DNA from: an uncultured Lachnospiraceae bacterium
GTDB taxonomy: Bacteria > Bacillota > Clostridia > Lachnospirales > Lachnospiraceae
DNA length: 40,318 nt
NCBI GenBank assembly: GCA_947172705.1
Contig: CAMWCA010000031.1
Span: 1-40,318, forward strand
Direction of reading: 5' to 3'
In this document: positions 8,144 through 15,821 of the stretch, in pieces
Position numbering within the stretch: position 1 is the stretch's first letter
Layout: each line of letters opens with the position of its first letter
Program-made: the position numbers and the translations under genes
The notes under the pieces: generated by a model
Database searches by the model: none
Told to the model about the DNA's origin: nothing
The model's input: the letters and a program-made list of their open reading frames with translations, nothing else

Positions 8144-8781
8144 TTTTTGAAAAGGGATATGGGGAATATGAAGAAAAGAAATCACGTTTTATTGCAAGCG
8201 TAGCGCCGGCTTCCACAGAACAGGAAGCAGTGGCTTTTATAGAGGCTGTTAAGAAAAAGTATTATGATGCCAGGCACAATTGTCATGCCTTTATAATAGG
8301 AAGAAATAAGGAATTAACCAGATGCAGTGATGACGGCGAGCCGGCAGGTACGGCGGGAAAGCCCATGCTGGAGGTGCTGCTTAAAGCGGAAGTGACCGAT
8401 GTGGTGGTTGTTGTGACCAGATATTTTGGCGGAACCCTTCTGGGAACCGGAGGACTGGTGCGCGCTTACACCCAGGCGGTCCAGGCAGGGCTGGAAAATG
8501 CAGGGATTGCCCTGATGGAGTACAAGGAAGGAATGACCCTTGGCATGGGATATACAGAGGTGGGAAAGATACAGCATTTTCTTGGCGGAAAGGGAATTCA
8601 GATCCTTCGCTCCAGTTACACAGATAAAGTAGAATTTGATATTCAGGTTCTGAAAGAACAGGAAGAAGCCGTGGAGAAAGGGCTGACGGAAGCAGCAGCC
8701 GGAAAAGTGACCATCCAAAAAAAAGGCGCCCGGTATGAGATGAACAAGCAATTCGTTGACAAAGCAGATGCAATGGGCTAA
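8104..8781 (+). CDS. yigZ: YigZ/IMPACT family protein
   Basis: This 225-aa member of the UPF0029/IMPACT family (B. subtilis YvyE) has an N-terminal IMPACT domain with the hallmark DARHNCHAFIIG near residues 54-65 and SDDGEPAGTAGKPML about 20 residues later, then TRYFGGTLLGTGGLVRAY. A C-terminal DUF1949 ferredoxin-like domain follows (about 140-215). The bacterial role is unclear, and eukaryotic IMPACT links to translational control. GGGAG stands 3 nt before the ATG. It is followed by a small ORF and mgtE on the same strand. Confidence 0.92.
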   Translation: MAEERKQFPPYKVIFEKGYGEYEEKKSRFIASVAPASTEQEAVAFIEAVKKKYYDARHNCHAFIIGRNKELTRCSDDGEPAGTAGKPMLEVLLKAEVTDVVVVVTRYFGGTLLGTGGLVRAYTQAVQAGLENAGIALMEYKEGMTLGMGYTEVGKIQHFLGGKGIQILRSSYTDKVEFDIQVLKEQEEAVEKGLTEAAAGKVTIQKKGARYEMNKQFVDKADAMG

Positions 8782-8832
8782 AGTAAGAAGGGATTTAAAA
8801 TAAAAGCAGTTCTCGGAAAGGTGGTGGTTTTT

Positions 8833-8943
8833 ATGAAAAATAGTATAACAGGCAGTAATACTGACATTCCTCCTCATGAGCGGAGCATAAAAATCACATA
8901 TCAAGGAGAATCGCTATGGAAGAAATCAAGGATTTTGATGTAG
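8833..8943 (+). CDS. Possible 36-aa leader ORF overlapping the start of mgtE
   Basis: An ATG after GGAAAGGTGG opens a 36-codon frame (MKNSITGSNTDIPPHERS...) whose TAG lies 28 nt inside mgtE. The ribosome site is as good as that of mgtE itself. An overlapping leader could couple or tune mgtE translation. There is no family match that I know, so it may be chance. Confidence 0.35.
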   Translation: MKNSITGSNTDIPPHERSIKITYQGESLWKKSRILM

Positions 8944-10268
8944 TTAAGGAACTATTGGAAACAAAGCAGTACACTAGGCTCCGTCAGAAAATGGCAGAAA
9001 TGAACGAGGCAGATATTGCGGTGATCATGGAGGAGCTGGACGAGGCAGAGCTGCTGAAGATTTTTCGTATTTTGCCTAAAAATATGGCTGCGGATGTGTT
9101 CTCGTATCTGGAAGTGGAGAGCCAGCAGTTTATCATTACCAGTCTTTCAGAGAAAGACGCAGCAGGCATTATCAATAACCTGATGGCGGATGACGCTACT
9201 GACCTTCTGGAGGAAATGCCGGCTAACGTGGTGAAAAAGCTGCTTGCCAACGCAAGCCCCGAGACCAGAAGAGATATCAACCATTTGCTTCGGTATCCGG
9301 AGGATTCCGCCGGAAGCATTATGACGGTAGAGTATGTTGACCTGAAGGAAAATATGACGGTGGAAGACGCTGTCGCCCGTATCAGAAAGGTAGGGATGGA
9401 CAGCGAGACCATCAATATATGTTATGTGCTGGATGCCAAGAGAACGCTGGTGGGAACAGTGGCGCTGCGGTATCTGCTGATCAGCCCGGGGGACGCGGTG
9501 ATCGGAGATATTATGCATGAAAATGTAATTTTCATCAACACCCTGATGGATCAGGAGGAGGTTGCGCGGCAGTTCCAGAAGTACGATTTTACGGCAATGC
9601 CGGTTGTAGATAATGAAAACCGCCTCGTAGGGATTATCACAGTGGATGACATCGTGGATATTCTCCAGGAAGAGGCTACGGAAGATATGGAGAAGATGGC
9701 TGCGATCGTGCCGTCGGATAAACCATATATGAAAACAAGCGTTATTGAAACCTGGAAAAAGCGTATGCCATGGCTTTTGCTGCTGATGATCTCAGCCACT
9801 TTGACAGGAAGTGTGCTTACGGCATTTGAGGATGCGCTGATGGCGTATGGTGTATTGATCGCCTATATTCCCATGCTGATGGATACAGGGGGAAATGCCG
9901 GAGGACAGGCAAGCGTTACCATTATCCGCGGTCTGTCGCTGAATGAAATTGAATTCAGGGATGCTTTGCGGGTATTATGGAAGGAAATCCGGGTGGCGGT
10001 GCTCTGTGGTATAACCCTTGCCGCCGCTAATTTTCTCAAGCTGATCTGGTTTGACAGAGTTACGATCATGGTAGCGCTGGTGGTGTGCCTGACCCTGGTA
10101 GCGGCGGTGATGATTGCAAAGATGGTGGGCTGTATGCTGCCCATGCTTGCCAAACGGATCGGTTTTGACCCGGCGGTTATGGCAAGCCCCTTTATCACAA
10201 CGATTGTGGATGTATTGTCTTTGTTGGTGTATTTCCAGATTGCAGCACAGTTTTTGCATATGGAATGA
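8916..10268 (+). CDS. mgtE: Magnesium transporter MgtE
   Basis: This Mg2+ channel/transporter of 450 aa has the normal length. An N-terminal acidic helical superhelix (about 1-130) precedes two CBS domains (about 135-255), which sense cytosolic Mg2+, a linking helix, and five membrane segments from about residue 285. The pore region is recognised by MLMDTGGNAGGQASVTIIRGL, the family signature around the selectivity filter. GGAG lies 6-7 nt before the ATG. No M-box riboswitch is visible in the 134 nt upstream, where instead a leader ORF overlaps the start. Confidence 0.95.
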   Translation: MEEIKDFDVVKELLETKQYTRLRQKMAEMNEADIAVIMEELDEAELLKIFRILPKNMAADVFSYLEVESQQFIITSLSEKDAAGIINNLMADDATDLLEEMPANVVKKLLANASPETRRDINHLLRYPEDSAGSIMTVEYVDLKENMTVEDAVARIRKVGMDSETINICYVLDAKRTLVGTVALRYLLISPGDAVIGDIMHENVIFINTLMDQEEVARQFQKYDFTAMPVVDNENRLVGIITVDDIVDILQEEATEDMEKMAAIVPSDKPYMKTSVIETWKKRMPWLLLLMISATLTGSVLTAFEDALMAYGVLIAYIPMLMDTGGNAGGQASVTIIRGLSLNEIEFRDALRVLWKEIRVAVLCGITLAAANFLKLIWFDRVTIMVALVVCLTLVAAVMIAKMVGCMLPMLAKRIGFDPAVMASPFITTIVDVLSLLVYFQIAAQFLHME

Positions 10269-10328
10269 TTATGGTTATAGAAAACAAACGCTGCCGCACT
10301 TCGCGCGCGCCAGCTTATTGTTAATGAA

Positions 10329-10357
10329 AACGCCGGTCATGGATACTGACCGGCGTT
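10329..10357. terminator. Bidirectional terminator between mgtE and typA
   Basis: AACGCCGGTCA pairs perfectly with TGACCGGCGTT around a 7-nt loop. T-rich sequence follows on both strands, serving the two convergent genes. Confidence 0.8.
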
Positions 10358-10386
10358 AAATTTAGATTTAATTTGTAAAATTAGTT

Positions 10387-12228
10387 TTATGAGGGAGAAG
10401 CGGAGCGCATGGCGGCACGTTTCCTCATGGTAGGGTCCAGGATCTTTTTACGAATCCGCAGAGATTTTGGCGTTACCTCTAACAGCTCGTCCGTATCAAT
10501 AAATTCCAGCGCCTGCTCCAGGCTTAACACCTTGGGCGGCGTCAGGCGCAGGGCTTCATCGGCGCTTGAAGAGCGGGTATTGGTGAGCTGTTTCTTTTTG
10601 CACACATTCAATTCAATGTCTTCGCCCTTTCCGTTTTGTCCCACCACCATACCGGAGTAGACCTTTTCACCGGGACCGATAAAGAGGACGCCTCGTTCCT
10701 GGGCGTTGTAGAGACCATAGGTAATGGCTTCCCCTGCTTCGAAGGCGATCAGGGAACCTTGTTTACGGTATTGAATATCGCCCTTATAGGGACCGTAGCC
10801 GTCAAAAACACTGTTCATAATGCCGTTTCCCTTGGTATCTGTCATGAATTCTCCCCGGTAGCCGATCAGCCCCCTGGAGGGGATGGAGAATTCCAGTCGT
10901 GTGTAGCCGCCGGAGGCAGTGCCCATGCTTTGCAGTTCGCCCTTCCGCTGGCTCAATTTTTCAATAACGGAGCCTGAAAATTCTTCCGGCACATCGATAT
11001 AACATAATTCCATAGGCTCCAGCTTTTTCCCGTTTTCATCTGTCTTATAAAGAACCTCAGCTTTGCTTACCGCAAATTCAAAGCCTTCCCGGCGCATATT
11101 TTCGATGAGTACGGACAAGTGCAGTTCGCCGCGTCCCGACACCTTGAAAGCTTCGGTGGTATCGGTCTCCTCCACACGGAGGGAAACATCTGTGTTAAGC
11201 TCCCGGAACAGTCTGTCTCTGAGATGGCGGCTTGTAACATATTTGCCTTCCTGCCCGGCAAGTGGTGAATCGTTTACAATGAAATGCATGGCGATGGTTG
11301 GCTCTGATATCTTCTGAAAAGGAATGGGAGAAGGGTTTTCAGGAGAACAGAGGGTATCTCCGATACGGATATCGGAAATGCCGGAAATGGCAACGATAGA
11401 GCCGATTTCGGCTTGCGCCACCTCCACCTTATTTAAGCCGTCAAATTCATAAAGCTTGCTGACCTTTACTTTTCTTGTTTTGTCAGGATCATGGTGATTT
11501 ACAATAATAACCTCCTGATTTACTTTCACGGAGCCGTTGTCCACCTTGCCTACGCCGATCCTTCCCACATATTCATTATAATCAATGGTACTGATCAAAA
11601 CCTGCGTACCGGCGTCAGGATCGCCTTCCGGTGCGGGAATATAATCCAGAATGGTTTCAAAAAGGGGAACCATGTTGACACCGGGTTCATTGACATCAAG
11701 GGTAGCGGTACCTGTTTTGGCGGAAGCAAAGACGAAGGGACAGTCCAGTTGAGCCTCATCTGCATCCAGGTCCAGGAAAAGTTCCAGAACCTCGTCCACC
11801 ACTTCCGCCGGGCGTGCTTCCGGACGGTCGATCTTATTGACACATACGATCACCGGAAGCTTTAGCTCCAGCGCTTTCCGCAGTACAAACTTGGTCTGAG
11901 GCATAGCGCCTTCAAAAGCGTCCACAACTAAAATAACGCCGTTTACCATTTTCAGCACACGTTCCACCTCGCCGCCGAAATCGGCATGTCCCGGTGTGTC
12001 TATGATATTGATCTTCGTTCCCTTATAGGTTACGGCAGTGTTCTTGGAAAGAATGGTGATACCCCGTTCCCTTTCAATATCATTGGAATCCATCACCCGC
12101 TCATTCACTTCCTGATTCTCACGAAACACCCCGCTTTGCTTTAAAAGCTCGTCCACCAGAGTGGTCTTCCCATGATCCACATGGGCAATGATCGCTATAT
12201 TTCTTACATCCTCTCGTTTCTGTTTCAT
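10387..12228 (-). CDS. typA: Translational GTPase TypA/BipA
   Basis: This ribosome-binding GTPase of 613 aa acts in ribosome assembly and stress or cold adaptation. The G1 motif is [10 protein letters not shown] (15-24), the switch region is [11 protein letters not shown]3 is DTPGHADF, and G4 is NKID. Domains II, III and V and the TypA-specific C-terminus follow in the usual order ([15 protein letters not shown], then the lysine-rich end). AGGAG precedes the ATG. It is transcribed alone from a promoter at 12277-12306 towards the shared terminator with mgtE. Confidence 0.97.
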   Translation of the reverse strand: MKQKREDVRNIAIIAHVDHGKTTLVDELLKQSGVFRENQEVNERVMDSNDIERERGITILSKNTAVTYKGTKINIIDTPGHADFGGEVERVLKMVNGVILVVDAFEGAMPQTKFVLRKALELKLPVIVCVNKIDRPEARPAEVVDEVLELFLDLDADEAQLDCPFVFASAKTGTATLDVNEPGVNMVPLFETILDYIPAPEGDPDAGTQVLISTIDYNEYVGRIGVGKVDNGSVKVNQEVIIVNHHDPDKTRKVKVSKLYEFDGLNKVEVAQAEIGSIVAISGISDIRIGDTLCSPENPSPIPFQKISEPTIAMHFIVNDSPLAGQEGKYVTSRHLRDRLFRELNTDVSLRVEETDTTEAFKVSGRGELHLSVLIENMRREGFEFAVSKAEVLYKTDENGKKLEPMELCYIDVPEEFSGSVIEKLSQRKGELQSMGTASGGYTRLEFSIPSRGLIGYRGEFMTDTKGNGIMNSVFDGYGPYKGDIQYRKQGSLIAFEAGEAITYGLYNAQERGVLFIGPGEKVYSGMVVGQNGKGEDIELNVCKKKQLTNTRSSSADEALRLTPPKVLSLEQALEFIDTDELLEVTPKSLRIRKKILDPTMRKRAAMRSASPS

Positions 12229-12276
12229 AACTTATCTCCTCATAAACGCAGTATTCCTCACATTTCAAACTTTATT

Positions 12277-12306
12277 AGTATAGCACCAACCATAAACCCT
12301 TGTAAA
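12277..12306 (-). promoter_or_regulatory. Promoter of typA
   Basis: TTTACA (12301-12306), 18 nt and TATACT (12277-12282) lie on the minus strand about 50 nt before the typA start. Confidence 0.65.
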
Positions 12307-12440
12307 TATAAATTCTCAGGAATACCCTCCTGACATGTCGAAACCAGCGGTAAATGACAGTTCTGATTCGGGAATTTTTTCATATATATAGTAATACATG
12401 ACAGGAAAAAATTCTTAACGTGTAAGAAGGGAGAACAAAG

Positions 12441-13070
12441 ATGACAGATAAGGTAATTGAAAACAACCAGGTGGTAATCATGGGAGAGGTCGTAAGCGAC
12501 TTTGTATTCAGCCATGAAATTTTCGGAGAAGGCTTTTATATGGTAGATGTGAATGTACCGCGGCTCAGTGACTCCAGTGATGTGATCCCACTTATGGTAT
12601 CGGAGCGTCTGATCGATGTAGAGGAGGACTATAAAGGGTTAAACATTATGGTTCAGGGACAATTCCGTTCCTACAACCGCCATGAGGAACGCAAGAACCG
12701 GCTGGTGCTTTCCGTATTTGCAAGGGAAATTGAATTTGTAGATGAAACGCCGGAAAGCTCCAAGACGAATCAGATCTATCTGGACGGCTATATTTGTAAA
12801 GAGCCTATTTACCGCAAGACGCCTCTTGGAAGGGAAATTGCTGATTTACTGATTGCCGTAAACAGACCTTACGGGAAAAGTGATTATATTCCCTGCATTT
12901 GCTGGGGGAGGAACGCCAGATTTGCCAGTAATTTTACGGTGGGAACCAGGTGTGAGATCTGGGGAAGGATTCAGAGCAGAGAGTATATGAAGCGTCTTTC
13001 GGATGAAGATGCAGAAAAGAGAATTGCCTACGAGGTATCCGTAAGCAAGCTGGAGCTTGTGGAGGAATAA
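12441..13070 (+). CDS. SSB-like protein with two OB folds
   Basis: This 209-aa protein resembles the single-stranded-DNA-binding (SSB/PriB) OB-fold family. The first half (about 8-95) and second half (about 108-205) both look like OB folds; the second carries the SSB-like stretch KTPLGREIADLLIAVNRPYGKSDYIPCICWG and GTRCEIWGRIQSREY. It lacks the acidic DDDIPF-type tail that the replicative SSB uses to recruit partners, so it is unlikely to be the main SSB. A role in replication or recombination is inferred only from the fold. GGGAG lies before the ATG. It is transcribed alone, away from typA. Confidence 0.75.
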   Translation: MTDKVIENNQVVIMGEVVSDFVFSHEIFGEGFYMVDVNVPRLSDSSDVIPLMVSERLIDVEEDYKGLNIMVQGQFRSYNRHEERKNRLVLSVFAREIEFVDETPESSKTNQIYLDGYICKEPIYRKTPLGREIADLLIAVNRPYGKSDYIPCICWGRNARFASNFTVGTRCEIWGRIQSREYMKRLSDEDAEKRIAYEVSVSKLELVEE

Positions 13071-13102
13071 TTTTTTTAAAAAGATTCCATATCCAATAAT
13101 TG

Positions 13103-13131
13103 TTGATTTTCGTATGCTTCTATGATATGAT
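13103..13131 (+). promoter_or_regulatory. Promoter of the CobO-like gene
   Basis: TTGATT (13103-13108), 17 nt and TATGAT (13126-13131) lie 50 nt before the start at 13182. Confidence 0.6.
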
Positions 13132-13181
13132 AAGCAACGTAATTTTATATATGGTTGTTTCGGTTCTTAAGAGGTGTATTT

Positions 13182-13673
13182 ATGAAAAAGGGATTGATAC
13201 ATATATACAGTGGAGATGGACATGGTAAATCGCCGGCGGCTTTAGGCACTGCTGTGATGGCGGCGGCTTCAGGTAAAAGTGTGGTTATCATCCAGTTTTT
13301 GAAGGGAAGAGGACCTGCTGATACGGAGTTTGTCAGGAGGCTTGAGCCTGAAATAAAGATTTTTCGTTTTGAAAAATCCGATGGCAATTTTTTCGAGCTT
13401 TCCCAGGAAAAAAAGATGGAAGAGACCATTAACATCAAAAACGGTCTCAATTTTGCAAAGAAGGTTCTGACAACCGGAGAATGCGACCTGCTGATATTGG
13501 ATGAAATTTTGGGATTGATTGACAATGCCATCATTACGGTGGATGATCTGGTAAACCTGTTGAGTACCAGGGATGAGGAAACAGATGTTATTTTAACCGG
13601 CATTTCCTTAAACGATGAGATTGCCAGATTGGCTGATGAGATTTCTAAAATTGAGACCATAAAGCTCAGGTGA
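13182..13673 (+). CDS. CobO/BtuR-type corrinoid adenosyltransferase family protein
   Basis: This 163-aa P-loop protein belongs to the cob(I)yrinic acid a,c-diamide adenosyltransferase family (CobA/CobO/BtuR), which moves the adenosyl group of ATP onto cobalt of a corrinoid. The P-loop is GDGHGKSPAALG (11-22), where the family usually has GxGKGKTTAA. The change of KTT to KSP is seen clearly and the pattern is otherwise kept. LLILDEILGLID is the Walker-B-like segment. GAGGTG precedes the ATG; an upstream in-frame start at 13155 has no site. No other cobalamin genes are in the window, so it may serve salvage or have a divergent substrate. Confidence 0.8.
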   Translation: MKKGLIHIYSGDGHGKSPAALGTAVMAAASGKSVVIIQFLKGRGPADTEFVRRLEPEIKIFRFEKSDGNFFELSQEKKMEETINIKNGLNFAKKVLTTGECDLLILDEILGLIDNAIITVDDLVNLLSTRDEETDVILTGISLNDEIARLADEISKIETIKLR

Positions 13674-13720
13674 CAGCATTTTTTGCAAGATAAGCAGCAT
13701 AAAATCATAGTATCTGTGCG

Positions 13721-13749
13721 TTGACAGTGTTGACGCATGGTGCTATGAT
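13721..13749 (+). promoter_or_regulatory. Promoter of the lysine riboswitch-dapA transcript
   Basis: Consensus TTGACA (13721-13726), 17 nt and TATGAT (13744-13749) give a transcript starting about 30 nt before the riboswitch. Confidence 0.75.
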
Positions 13750-13785
13750 GTTTTTATAACAGGAAAAATAATTTCATAAGATTTA

Positions 13786-13953
13786 GAGGTAGAGGTTGCG
13801 TGTTTTATGAGTAATTTTTTGGATGTGACAGGCACAGTAGAAGAAAAATGAAAGGGAAATACGCCGAAAGAATTTGCAGCTCCTGTGCGCAGGTTCTTGG
13901 GCATGCAGTGAACAACTGTATGACTGTCATCAATAATTGATGGGGCGCTATCC
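13786..13953 (+). promoter_or_regulatory. Lysine riboswitch (L box)
   Basis: The conserved elements of the L box occur in order: AGAGGTAGAGGTTGCG at the 5' side, a GAAAGGG segment, ACGCCGAAAG, TTCTTGGGCATGCAG, the GACTGTCATC/TTGATGGGG hairpin, and GCGCTATCC closing the P1 stem against GGTAGAGG. The L box binds lysine and, when bound, favours the downstream terminator. It sits directly upstream of dapA, the first committed step to lysine, which is the expected target. Confidence 0.92.
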
Positions 13954-13976
13954 GATGAAAGAGGAACTGGAAGAGT

Positions 13977-14005
13977 CGGTGCGCATATAAGTGCATCGAT
14001 TTTTT
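13977..14005 (+). terminator. Expression-platform terminator of the lysine riboswitch
   Basis: An 8-bp stem CGGTGCGC/GTGCATCG with two G-T pairs is followed by ATTTTTT, 23 nt after the riboswitch closes and 96 nt before dapA. The weak stem is typical of a switchable terminator. Confidence 0.75.
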
Positions 14006-14100
14006 ATGCACATGCCCGCATAAGGAATACAGTTGCTTACAGCGACATGCAGGCGGCATGGTGAGCAGGAAAAATTATGATAGCTGAAGGAGGAAAAGTT

Positions 14101-14985
14101 ATGGCTGTTTTTACAGGTGCAGGTGTTGCGATCATTACACCCTTTAAGGAGAATGGAGAAGTAAATTATGAGAGATTTGCCGATTTGATCGAGGATCAGA
14201 TTGCAGGCGGAACAGATGCGATTATTGTGTGCGGCACCACAGGAGAATCATCCACGCTGACCCATGAAGAACATTTGGATGTAATCAAATATTGCGTGGA
14301 GAAAGTGGCAGGACGCATTCCGGTGGTGGCAGGAACCGGGTCAAACTGTACGGAAACGGCGATATACCTTTCCACAGAAGCGGAAAAATACGGTGTTGAC
14401 GGGCTGCTTCTGGTTTCTCCCTATTATAATAAGGCGACTCAGAAGGGGCTTTATATGCACTATAAGAGGATTGCAGACTCCGTAAAGATTCCCTGCATTC
14501 TCTATAATGTACCCAGCCGCACAGGCTGTAACATTGCGCCGGAAACGGTGGTAAAGCTCTGTACAGAGGTTGAAAACATTGTAGGCGTTAAGGAGGCAAG
14601 CGGAAATATAGGCCAGGTCGTAAAACTGATGTCCCTTGCCAATGGAAAGGTAGATCTGTATTCAGGCAATGACGATCAGATCGTACCTTTGCTTGCACTG
14701 GGAGGCAAGGGTGTTATTTCTGTACTTTCCAATGTGGCGCCCAGGCAGACCCATGATATCTGCGCAAAGTTTTTTGCAGGGGATGTGGAGGGAAGCTGCA
14801 AAGAGCAGCTTCGCGCTATTCCGCTGTACAATGCGCTGTTTTGTGAGGTGAATCCCATTCCTGTGAAAATGGCATTGAACCTGATGGGGAAAGAAGCAGG
14901 CTCCCTGCGTCCGCCGCTGACACAGATGGAAGAAGAAAATGTGGTGAAGCTGAAAAAAGCCATGGAAGAATATGGAATTTTATAA
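14101..14985 (+). CDS. dapA: 4-hydroxy-tetrahydrodipicolinate synthase
   Basis: This 294-aa TIM-barrel enzyme condenses pyruvate with aspartate semialdehyde at the first step of the lysine/diaminopimelate branch. Lys164 in GVKEASGN forms the Schiff base, Tyr135 in ILYNVPSRTG and Thr46-Thr47 in CGTTGESSTL complete the proton relay, and Arg140 lies in the same YNVPSRTG. The start was chosen at 14101 behind GGAGGAAAAGTT rather than the in-frame ATG at 14077. The gene is controlled by the lysine riboswitch and followed by dapB after 36 nt. Confidence 0.97.
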   Translation: MAVFTGAGVAIITPFKENGEVNYERFADLIEDQIAGGTDAIIVCGTTGESSTLTHEEHLDVIKYCVEKVAGRIPVVAGTGSNCTETAIYLSTEAEKYGVDGLLLVSPYYNKATQKGLYMHYKRIADSVKIPCILYNVPSRTGCNIAPETVVKLCTEVENIVGVKEASGNIGQVVKLMSLANGKVDLYSGNDDQIVPLLALGGKGVISVLSNVAPRQTHDICAKFFAGDVEGSCKEQLRAIPLYNALFCEVNPIPVKMALNLMGKEAGSLRPPLTQMEEENVVKLKKAMEEYGIL

Positions 14986-15021
14986 AGGTACAGAGTATAA
15001 GAAAGGGTAGGAGGCTGTTTT

Positions 15022-15777
15022 ATGACAAAGGTAATCATGCATGGATGTAACGGTAAAATGGGGCAGACCATTGCCGGATTGATTGCAAACGACGATGAGA
15101 TCACATTAGCGGCAGGGGTGGATGCTTATGATGAAGGAAAAAATTCCTTTCCGGTATTTACTGCAATCGGAGAATGCAATGTGAAAGCGGATGTGGTGAT
15201 CGACTTCAGCGCAGCGCCCGCAGTGGACGCTCTGCTGGACTATTGTGTAAAAGAGCAGATACCTTGTGTTTTGTGTACTACGGGACTGAGCGAGAACCAG
15301 CTTGAAAAAGTGGCGGAGGCATCCCAAAAGGTTGCTATTTTAAAATCCGCCAATATGTCTCTGGGAATTAATATGCTGTTGAAACTGCTGAAAGAGGCGG
15401 CGACGGTTCTTGCGCCGGCAGGTTTTGATATTGAAATTGTGGAGAAGCATCATAAGCTGAAGGTGGATGCGCCCAGCGGGACGGCGCTTGCACTGGGGGA
15501 CTCTGTGAATGAGGCGCTTGACAATGAGTATACTTATGTCTATGACAGAAGCCAGAGAAGAGAAAAACGCCCTCAAAAGGAAATAGGCTTTTCGGCGGTA
15601 AGAGGGGGTACCATTGTGGGAGAGCATGACGTGATTTTTGCCGGTGCGGACGAGGTGGTTACTTTTTCCCATACGGCATACTCTAAGGCGGTATTTGGAA
15701 AGGGAGCGATCCAGGCGGCGAAATTTTTAAAGGGAAAGCCGGCAGGGCTTTATGATATGAGTCATGTAATAGGCTGA
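15022..15777 (+). CDS. dapB: 4-hydroxy-tetrahydrodipicolinate reductase
   Basis: This 251-aa NAD(P)H-dependent enzyme is the second step after DapA. The nucleotide-binding loop is HGCNGKMGQ (7-15). The family signature EKHHKLKVDAPSGTAL (141-156) carries the catalytic His143-His144 and Lys147. TAGGAGG precedes the ATG. It lies in the same transcript as dapA, so the lysine riboswitch should control both. Confidence 0.97.
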   Translation: MTKVIMHGCNGKMGQTIAGLIANDDEITLAAGVDAYDEGKNSFPVFTAIGECNVKADVVIDFSAAPAVDALLDYCVKEQIPCVLCTTGLSENQLEKVAEASQKVAILKSANMSLGINMLLKLLKEAATVLAPAGFDIEIVEKHHKLKVDAPSGTALALGDSVNEALDNEYTYVYDRSQRREKRPQKEIGFSAVRGGTIVGEHDVIFAGADEVVTFSHTAYSKAVFGKGAIQAAKFLKGKPAGLYDMSHVIG

Positions 15778-15821
15778 CAAAGGAACTGCAGTTGATTGAA
15801 AGAGCGGAAGGTAAAACAGTG

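Noticed and set aside
8782..8915. M-box riboswitch before mgtE
   Set aside because: The interval is only 134 nt and shows none of the conserved M-box segments. It holds a small ORF instead.
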